Shown here one piece after another: positions 58,302 to 64,000 of a DNA stretch of 64,000 nt. The translations under genes were made by a program, and so were the position numbers. The DNA is from Breznakiella homolactica (GTDB taxonomy: Bacteria > Spirochaetota > Spirochaetia > Treponematales > Breznakiellaceae). The notes under the pieces are model-generated. The model was not told where the DNA came from, searched no databases, and saw only the letters and a list, made by a program, of their open reading frames with translations. Positions within the stretch are counted from its first letter, which is position 1. Every line of letters begins with the position of its first letter. The stretch covers positions 1,488,001-1,552,000 of the forward strand of contig NZ_CP067089.2 of NCBI RefSeq assembly GCF_016616095.2, in the 5' to 3' direction.

Positions 58302-59090
58302 ATGAAAAGAAAGATTTTACTTATTGAACCGGGTGATGCCATAAGGAATCTCATTGCCGAACTATCAATAGAAGAAAATTTAGAAATTCTGCGGGCAGCA
58401 ACCATAGCGGAGGCGCTGAATTTCCTTTCTCATTCACCTGAGATTATTGTCATTGACCTGGAATATTATTCATCAGAGGCCTGCCAGTTTATAGCTGCCT
58501 ACCGGAAAACCGGGACTGCTTTGCTGCTTATGTATCTCAGTCACTTTGATGAAAAACTCGTTATTTCGGGATTTGACAGCGGAGCCGACAATTACATTCT
58601 CGGCAATCACCCTCCAAAAATATCATTTGCCCGTATCCGGGCCGCGATCCGAAGGGAATACGGAATGCGGCTCCATAGTACCGATGACGTTATAAACTTC
58701 GGGCCCTTTTCCCTGGATCTCAATACGGAGAGCCTGCGCAAGAACGGTGAGAAGATGCACATATCCGAGAGAAACATCAACATATTACTGTACCTGGGCA
58801 AAAACGCGGGGAGGCCCGTTTCTCCGGAGGAAATTTACACCCATGTATTACGGAAAGAACACGGCGGTTTAACAATCATTGGGGTGTATATCCAGCGGCT
58901 TCGGAAAATAATAGAGATCAATCCGGAAATACCAAATTACATTCAAACGGTTCATGGCTTGGGATATATGCTTAATGCCGCGCCATCCCGGGAAATGCGC
59001 TTTCCCTTCAATCTCGAAATATCAAATACGAAAAAGGATATTTATGACAGGGAACTGGAACCCTCCATGCCCTCCGCGAAAACCATATAA
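58302..59090 (+). CDS. OmpR-type response regulator with degenerate receiver
   Basis: This 262-residue protein has an N-terminal receiver-like domain (residues 1-118) and a C-terminal winged helix (about 130-225: NFGPFSLDLNTESLRKNGEKMHISERNINILLYLGKNAGRPVSPEEIYTHVL). The phospho-acceptor Asp is retained (IIVIDLEYY), but the acidic pocket is reduced (IEPGD) and the conserved Lys after the fifth strand is missing (YILGNHPP). No histidine kinase gene is adjacent. It may work without phosphorylation. The ATG at 58302 has AGAGGA upstream. It is divergent from the RND operon and is its likely regulator. Confidence 0.82.
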   Translation: MKRKILLIEPGDAIRNLIAELSIEENLEILRAATIAEALNFLSHSPEIIVIDLEYYSSEACQFIAAYRKTGTALLLMYLSHFDEKLVISGFDSGADNYILGNHPPKISFARIRAAIRREYGMRLHSTDDVINFGPFSLDLNTESLRKNGEKMHISERNINILLYLGKNAGRPVSPEEIYTHVLRKEHGGLTIIGVYIQRLRKIIEINPEIPNYIQTVHGLGYMLNAAPSREMRFPFNLEISNTKKDIYDRELEPSMPSAKTI

Positions 59091-59122
59091 AACGGGGGAT
59101 ACAGATTAAGAAGTACAGTGAA

Positions 59123-59151
59123 TTGTTATTTTCAGCGTGTCTCTGTATAGA
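59123..59151 (+). promoter_or_regulatory. Promoter of the second marR gene
   Basis: TTGTTA (59123-59128), 17 bp and TATAGA (59146-59151), 31 to 46 bp before the possible starts of the MarR gene. Confidence 0.45.
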
Positions 59152-59197
59152 AACAGATAATGGTATATATTTTGACAGACCCATGGTAAGATTAAGC

Positions 59198-59629
59198 ATG
59201 ACGAAGTCTGAAGATATTGGGTTTCAAATAAAACTAATCAATGATTTGCTGACAAAGAAAGCGAATCAGAATCTGGAGAAATACGGACTTACTATTTCTC
59301 AGTTCCAGGTGCTGCATTTTTTACACCAGCGCAAGAGGTTAAAAACATCACCAAAGGATCTGGAAGTTTTTTTTGAAGTATCGTCCCCCACGATGTCCGG
59401 CATTCTTAAACGGCTCGAAACAAAGGGGTTTGTTACCACGGAATTTGATAATAAGGACAGACGGGTAAAACATGTATATCTGACAACAAAAGAACGGAGA
59501 CTGTTTTATTATATGAAGTCATCCCGGAAAGATACGGAGAATGTAATTACCCGGGGGATTACGGAGGCTGAGCAGGAGCAATTAAAATCATTGCTCGGGA
59601 GAGTGTACGACAATATCAACAGTTTCTAG
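59198..59629 (+). CDS. MarR-family transcriptional regulator
   Basis: This 143-residue regulator has the MarR winged helix: LTISQFQVLHFLHQ, then the recognition helix VSSPTMSGILKRLETKGFVTTE and the wing NKDRRVKHVYLTTKERR. The start is uncertain; ATG 59198 gives the usual length, ATG 59183 adds five residues, and both lack a strong ribosome site. It lies between the response regulator and the MATE gene, so control of either efflux system is plausible. A drug or phenolic ligand is typical of the family. Confidence 0.8.
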   Translation: MTKSEDIGFQIKLINDLLTKKANQNLEKYGLTISQFQVLHFLHQRKRLKTSPKDLEVFFEVSSPTMSGILKRLETKGFVTTEFDNKDRRVKHVYLTTKERRLFYYMKSSRKDTENVITRGITEAEQEQLKSLLGRVYDNINSF

Positions 59630-59657
59630 GGAATTAAAGCCGATACGGATACTCGCG

Positions 59658-59682
59658 CCGCCGGACACCGGCGTTCCGGCGG
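59658..59682 (+). terminator. Hairpin after the second marR gene
   Basis: CCGCCGGA (59658-59665) and TCCGGCGG (59675-59682) form an 8-bp stem 28 bp past the stop. The T run after it is short; a second GC block with CTTTTTGTCC follows at 59692-59712. The rest of 59713-59914 is AT-rich and holds no gene. Confidence 0.45.
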
Positions 59683-59914
59683 AAATTTGTCCCCGCCGCC
59701 GGACTTTTTGTCCTGCGGTCCTCTTTTACAGGTAAAAAACAAAAAGCCTTTTTTCTATGTTTAGCGGCTGCGGCCATATCCGGCCGGGATACTTAAAAAT
59801 TCATCATATAACTCACCATCAGACTCTTTGCGCTTGGCTATTTTAATTCAGTACTTAATGCGATAATACAGTACGGCATATTTATCTCATAATGTACGTA
59901 ATGCGGGTTTATCA

Positions 59915-61255
59915 ATGGATAGCAGCGGTATCTTCAGCAAAAGGGATTTGCGGTATTTAATAATTCCCCTGATTATCGAGCAGACTCTGGCCCTGACGGT
60001 GGGCATGTTTGACACGGTTATGGTCGCCAGCGTCGGGGAACATGCAGTTTCCGGGGTATCCCTGGTGGAAAGCATCAATATTCTCCTGATAAATCTGTTT
60101 TCGGCCCTCGCCGCAGGCGGCGCTATTGTGGCGGGCCAGTACCTTGGCAGACAGGACAGGGAAAACAGCCAGCGCGCGGCCAAACAGCTGGTTTTTGTGA
60201 CCCTGGCTCTTTCGGTGGTAATCGGCAGCATCTGTCTTCTGCTGAACCGGCAGATACTTTCCCTCATTTTCGGCAATGTGGAATCCGGGGTGATGGGTCA
60301 CGCCAGAACTTATTTTTACATAACCACCCTCTCCTACCCCTTTATCGGGATCTTCAACACCGCCGCGGCCCTGTTCCGGATCATGGGCAACGCCAAAGCC
60401 GCCATGATCAATGCGTTAATAATGAATGTGGTCAACATCGCGGGAAACGCCCTGTTTATCTACGGGATGAACTGGGGCGTAGCCGGCGCAGCCCTGTCTA
60501 CCCTCATTTCCCGGGTAATCGCCGCGGTAACCATGATGATTATGCTGCGGAATCCTAAACTGGAGATTTCCCTCCGGTCTTACGGGATAAAGGGAATGGA
60601 CCCCCAGATGTTTAAACGCATCCTCAGAATTGGCATTCCCAACGGCCTGGAGAACAGTATCTTTCAGATGGGAAAGATTGTCGTAACCAGCCTGGTAGCG
60701 TCCCTGGGAACAATCTCCATCGCCGCCAACGCCGTGGCAAACAGTCTCAGCGGAGTCGGAGCCATTCCCGGCGCGGCCATGGGCCTGGCCCTTACCACTG
60801 TGGTCGCCCGGTGTGTGGGAGCCAGGGAATACGATCAGGCTGATTATTATGCCAAGACCTTAATGAAGCGGGTGTACCTGTACATGATCATCGTCAATGC
60901 CGGAGTTTTGCTGGCACTGAAGCCGGTTTTGGGGCTGTATAACCTTTCCGCGGAAACCTTCAATCTGGCATTTCAGCTCATGCTCATCCACGCGAGTTCC
61001 TCCATGGTGATATGGCCGGCTTCGTTCACCCTGCCCAATGCCCTGCGGGCGGCCGGGGATGTCCGGTATACCATGGTCATCTCCATTTTTTCCATGGGAA
61101 TGTTCCGCATCGGATTCAGCTATCTTTTTGTTCATTTTACCAGTCTGGGGGTCCGCGGGATATGGATAGCCATGATTATCGACTGGATATTCAGAAGCAT
61201 CTGTTTTATCCGGCGGTGGCGGTGCGGCAAGTGGAAAAACATCACCGTGGTGTGA
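59915..61255 (+). CDS. MATE-family multidrug/Na+ antiporter
   Basis: This 446-residue membrane protein has twelve predicted helices in two homologous halves. Family patterns include IIPLIIEQTLALTVGMFDTVMVASVGEHAVSGVSLVESI in helices 1-2, NAAAALFRIMGNAK-like loop sequence (NTAAALFRIMGNAKAAM), and the second-half GIPNGLENSIFQMGKIVV. It exports cationic drugs or metabolites in exchange for Na+ or H+. The ATG has only a weak ribosome site. The last 14 bases overlap the convergent EFR1 gene. Confidence 0.9.
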   Translation: MDSSGIFSKRDLRYLIIPLIIEQTLALTVGMFDTVMVASVGEHAVSGVSLVESINILLINLFSALAAGGAIVAGQYLGRQDRENSQRAAKQLVFVTLALSVVIGSICLLLNRQILSLIFGNVESGVMGHARTYFYITTLSYPFIGIFNTAAALFRIMGNAKAAMINALIMNVVNIAGNALFIYGMNWGVAGAALSTLISRVIAAVTMMIMLRNPKLEISLRSYGIKGMDPQMFKRILRIGIPNGLENSIFQMGKIVVTSLVASLGTISIAANAVANSLSGVGAIPGAAMGLALTTVVARCVGAREYDQADYYAKTLMKRVYLYMIIVNAGVLLALKPVLGLYNLSAETFNLAFQLMLIHASSSMVIWPASFTLPNALRAAGDVRYTMVISIFSMGMFRIGFSYLFVHFTSLGVRGIWIAMIIDWIFRSICFIRRWRCGKWKNITVV

Positions 61256-62039
61256 CAGATTCACGGGTAATCCGCATTTCCCCGAGGCTGATATCCCGGT
61301 GAATATACCGGGGAGTGTTCTTTTGCAGACGGCCGAAGGTGATGGCCTTCCTGGGGCACCAGTTGAGACAGGCCTGACACACTTCGCAGCCCGAAGAAAA
61401 CACCGGCTTTTCCCTGCCGGCCACAACAATACATTGGGCCGGGCAGACCGCGGCGCAGATTCCGCAGCCGTCACAGTCATCGGAAACTTTATAGAATGAA
61501 TTGAGGAGATTCCTGGCCATAAGGAAGAGGCGGCTTACGGCCGTTGAGATATGCGGAACAGGACGGATCCGGCGTATACCGCCCCGGCGGATGGATTCCC
61601 CCGCGAGAGAAACCGCTTCCGATTCACTGGCAAGCCTCATCCGGATTTTCCGCTCGCCCTGGGGGCCGAATATGGGGATAAAGTTTTCCACCGTTGGTAC
61701 CGTAAATCCCGCGGAAAGGGTTAACCCTCTGCCTTTGAGAAGCCGGCTCATTTCCGGAAGCGTCCCGCCGGGGCTGGTGCCGCAGGTTACCAGAGCGGCA
61801 ATATAGGGCGCCCGTATCTCCGCTTTTCTGACAAAACCGCTCACCATAGCGGGCAGCCCATAGGCATAGGACGGAAACACAAAGACGAGTTTTTCAGCTT
61901 CGATTACGGGAAATTCCCGGAGCATCTCCCCGGCGATATTCACGATCCTGCTTCCCGGCAACAGAGAAGCCAGGGTTTTCGCCGCGTACAGGGAATTGCC
62001 GGTGCCGGAAAAATAGTAAATCAGAATGTTCTGCGCCAT
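61242..62039 (-). CDS. EFR1-family flavodoxin-ferredoxin protein
   Basis: This 265-residue electron-transfer protein has an N-terminal flavodoxin-like domain (residues 1-155; FMN loop YYFSGTGNSLYAAK). Two 4Fe-4S ferredoxin motifs close to the C terminus are CDGCGICAAVCPAQC and CEVCQACLNWCP. It probably shuttles electrons in anaerobic metabolism. The frame ends within the 3' end of the convergent MATE gene, so the two transcripts overlap. No other redox gene is close. Confidence 0.87.
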   Translation of the reverse strand: MAQNILIYYFSGTGNSLYAAKTLASLLPGSRIVNIAGEMLREFPVIEAEKLVFVFPSYAYGLPAMVSGFVRKAEIRAPYIAALVTCGTSPGGTLPEMSRLLKGRGLTLSAGFTVPTVENFIPIFGPQGERKIRMRLASESEAVSLAGESIRRGGIRRIRPVPHISTAVSRLFLMARNLLNSFYKVSDDCDGCGICAAVCPAQCIVVAGREKPVFSSGCEVCQACLNWCPRKAITFGRLQKNTPRYIHRDISLGEMRITRESVTPR

Positions 62040-62156
62040 ATCCCGCCCTACGGAAACTTGTCTTACCGGTATTCTACAAGGTTTTAAGACGCCGCATCCA
62101 GTATCGGCGGCGGGAACCGGTCCGGTTAGCCGGTCCGCGGAACCGGCCAGACCCTC

Positions 62157-63134
62157 TCAGACAGTAATTTTCTTATGGCGGTACTTCTCAACCAGCCTTC
62201 TCTGGTATTCATCTTCGGTCCGTCTCAGCCGTTCCAGACACGCTGTTTGTTTCCGTTCCCTGACAAGAACCACCTGCTCAGCGATCAGGTTTACCGCGAT
62301 GCCCGCCGCGATGGTAATTCCGCCCGCGAAGGTCGCGTTCGAATAGCCGCCGCCGGTTACCGAATCGAGAAGAATTCCGGTAAAGACCTGCCCCACAAAG
62401 GTCAAAACGGTCAGCAGGAACGCGGAAATCCTCGGAACCGTCAGATTGCACAGGAGCACGGAAATCACCCCCAGCGCGCCCCCAAAGTATATCCACGGCG
62501 GAGGAGAAATTACAGGATCCGCCGCGGGGAATACGGCCCGGGCCGCGAACACGGCGATGATCACCGTCACCGGCAGACCCACAAGATGATTCACAAGGGA
62601 ACCGCGCAGAGCCCCGACCTTTTCCGCCAGCCGGGCGTTGACGGTTCTGGAGAGGACCACCGAGATTCCCGCGCCGAAGGAAAGGCACACAGCGAATACC
62701 GCCGCGGCGGCGGAACGGTCCAGCATAAGGAAGATTCCGAAAAGGGAAAATATCCACCCAATGAGGGATACTTTCCGGAACGGCCGCCGTTCCATCCCGA
62801 ATAAACCAAAATGATCAATTATCTGGGCGGTGACCATCTGCCCCAGCAGTCCCAGCGCGATGATACTGGTCATACTGATGTACCCGAAGGCAAAATTGTT
62901 GAACACGGTAGTAAAAACACCGATCACGCCGCCAAGATAAATCCATACCGGGGAGTGGCCGCGGAGCGTTCTTTTTTCTTTCCGCAGAATACAAAGCAAA
63001 AAAGCAAAGAGGACACCTACAACATGAACAATAACCGCCGCGGGGAATACGCCGTATTGCCGGGACAGATTTCCGTTGACGGAAACCATGACAGCTAGGG
63101 TTACACCCGTAATAAGTGCGAGCAGCTGGTACAT
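62157..63134 (-). CDS. DMT-family transporter with two YdcZ (DUF606) units
   Basis: This 325-residue membrane protein has about ten helices. Two tandem DUF606 units are visible, residues about 1-145 (LLALITGVTLAVMVSVNGNLSRQYG) and 150-300 (SLVNHLVGLPVTVIIAVFAARAVF; FGGALGVISVLLCNLTVPRISAF). Single-unit proteins usually pair as heterodimers, so this is a fused form. A basic tail of about 35 residues (REKQTACLERLRRTEDEYQRRLVEKYRHKK) is cytoplasmic. AGGAGG precedes the ATG at 63134. It is divergent from the Crp/Fnr gene. Confidence 0.82.
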   Translation of the reverse strand: MYQLLALITGVTLAVMVSVNGNLSRQYGVFPAAVIVHVVGVLFAFLLCILRKEKRTLRGHSPVWIYLGGVIGVFTTVFNNFAFGYISMTSIIALGLLGQMVTAQIIDHFGLFGMERRPFRKVSLIGWIFSLFGIFLMLDRSAAAAVFAVCLSFGAGISVVLSRTVNARLAEKVGALRGSLVNHLVGLPVTVIIAVFAARAVFPAADPVISPPPWIYFGGALGVISVLLCNLTVPRISAFLLTVLTFVGQVFTGILLDSVTGGGYSNATFAGGITIAAGIAVNLIAEQVVLVRERKQTACLERLRRTEDEYQRRLVEKYRHKKITV

Positions 63135-63166
63135 ATTACCGCCTCCTGGTTTGATTATATTGGCAT

Positions 63167-63197
63167 TGTCCCGCGGGGACATAGGACATTTGTCCTA
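63167..63197. promoter_or_regulatory. Adjacent palindromes in the DMT/Crp divergent region
   Basis: TGTCCC-GCG-GGGACA (63167-63181) is followed directly by TAGGACA-TT-TGTCCTA (63182-63197). Both share the GGACA half-site. They lie 33-63 bp before the DMT start and 48-78 bp before the Crp/Fnr start, fitting operators of the latter protein. Confidence 0.5.
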
Positions 63198-63244
63198 CCA
63201 TTTCGAACCGATGTTTGGTATACTTTGAAAGGGAAAAGAAGCTG

Positions 63245-63919
63245 ATGGACACACGGCCGCTGACAAAAAAACATTTTGACAAACTTTCGGAATACGGTTT
63301 GCGGGACATACCGCCGGACTCCTGTATGTGCCTGTATTTCCGGTCAGGGGAAACGATTCTGCGGGAAGGGATGCCGATCAGCTGGCTTGCCATTGTTGTG
63401 AGCGGCAAGGCAAAGGTCTGCTCCACTTCTCCCAATGGAAAGGACCTGATTCTTTGCTACTATGTCTCCGGCGGTATGATTGGGGATATTGAATTTATGG
63501 CGGGGCTCGAAACGGCAACCGCTAACCTTATCGCTATTTCCGACTTTGAGTGTATCGCCATCCCGTACAGAAAATACGGGGCGGTGCTGAAAAGAAATAT
63601 GGCGTTTCTGAATAAACTCGGCAATGAACTTTCCCTGAAATTAGTCCGGAGTTCCCGAAGCTTTGTGTCCGCGGCATTATATTCCGGCGAGGAACGTCTC
63701 TGTTCCTACATTTTGCAGACTTCACACAACAATGTTTTCAGCGATATCCTGACCGATGTTTCCTGTTCCGTCGGCATAAGCTACCGTCATATATTCCGCC
63801 TGCTGAATCAGCTCTGCGAAGAGGGTGTGCTGGAAAAACGGGAAAACGGATACCGCATAACGGACCGGGACGGACTGATCCGCCGTTCGCCCCATCCGGT
63901 CACGGAACAGGATGAATAG
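63245..63919 (+). CDS. Crp/Fnr-family transcriptional regulator
   Basis: A 224-residue regulator with an N-terminal cyclic-nucleotide-type beta-roll (CLYFRSGETILREGMPISWLAIVVSGKAKVCSTSPNGKDLILCYYVSGGMIGDIEFM). A long dimer helix follows, then a C-terminal winged helix (DVSCSVGISYRHIFRLLNQLCEEGVLEKRENGYRI). The Cys residues typical of an Fnr iron-sulfur cluster are not arranged as such, and cAMP-binding residues are incomplete, so the effector is unknown. The ATG at 63245 is chosen over 63215, which lies in the promoter. It probably controls the divergent transporter through the palindromes at 63167-63197. Bases 63920-64000 hold nothing identifiable. Confidence 0.85.
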   Translation: MDTRPLTKKHFDKLSEYGLRDIPPDSCMCLYFRSGETILREGMPISWLAIVVSGKAKVCSTSPNGKDLILCYYVSGGMIGDIEFMAGLETATANLIAISDFECIAIPYRKYGAVLKRNMAFLNKLGNELSLKLVRSSRSFVSAALYSGEERLCSYILQTSHNNVFSDILTDVSCSVGISYRHIFRLLNQLCEEGVLEKRENGYRITDRDGLIRRSPHPVTEQDE

Positions 63920-64000
63920 CCCCGGCTGGTGATGTCCGCGGTTACCGCCCTCCGGCCGGTCCCGGGGACGGTTTCTTTTCGGGATAAAAGGCGGTAAATA

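Overview
The window reads as a chromosomal segment of a spirochaete, most likely a Treponema-type gut organism. This is inferred from the dense lipoprotein content (lipoboxes at 15167-17047, 34225-34740, 35613-37163, 40289-41296 and 48788-50167), a DUF4954-type protein, and mixed ATG/GTG starts. No rRNA or other marker fixes the species. The host DNA is GC-rich. The stretch from about 18.6 to 33.9 kb is visibly more AT-rich and is a genomic island.

Layout. (1) 1-2571: ferric-iron type ABC importer (permease cut by the window edge, binding protein). (2) 2.7-18.4 kb: housekeeping and unknown genes: HAD phosphatase, MarR-controlled flavoprotein, TrpR-like regulator, nucleoside-recognition membrane protein, DUF4954 protein, MgtC, Cys-cluster protein with lipid kinase, a PRPP synthetase/FGGY kinase/HAD operon, a secreted esterase and an OmpA-type protein. 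A 528-bp gene-free gap at 11.2-11.7 kb holds two large nested palindromes. (3) 18520-33882: an integrative island in the 3' end of a CAT-anticodon tRNA. It is bounded by a 46-bp direct repeat and carries a tyrosine integrase, an unknown gene, an excisionase-like gene with an in-frame stop, a RepA-like ATPase, a repressor module, and a translationally coupled type I restriction operon (hsdM-hsdS-rhuM-hsdR-metallopeptidase). The repressor module lies between two mirror-image 181-bp arrays of palindromic 9-mers. (4) 33.9-35.6 kb: scar tissue beyond the island: duplicated tRNA tails and terminators, two copies of a 125-bp element with 10-bp terminal inverted repeats, a small lipoprotein, and a deletion-ridden copy of the tctA/metallo-hydrolase junction.

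(5) 35.6-48.8 kb: a BspA/FN3 lipoprotein and a nine-gene, tightly packed operon on the minus strand, 46760 to 37477. It encodes a four-carbon acid sugar kinase, an Fe-alcohol dehydrogenase, a DapA-family lyase, a PdxA-family dehydrogenase, a D-2-hydroxyacid dehydrogenase, a tripartite tricarboxylate transporter (TctC, TctB, TctA) and a metallo-beta-lactamase-fold hydrolase. It is transcribed divergently from a PrpR-type regulator. Together they suggest import, phosphorylation and oxidative decarboxylation of a sugar acid toward central metabolism.

(6) 48.8-64 kb: a lipoprotein, a membrane protein, a cytidine deaminase fused to a LuxR-type DNA-binding domain, a TolC/adaptor/RND pump operon ending in a PII-like protein and facing a degenerate response regulator, a MarR regulator, a MATE pump, a flavodoxin-ferredoxin protein, and a DMT transporter divergent from a Crp/Fnr regulator.

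The least ordinary items are the mirror-image arrays in the island, the deaminase-LuxR fusion, the sugar-acid operon, and the 125-bp element whose ends match the tRNA T-arm.
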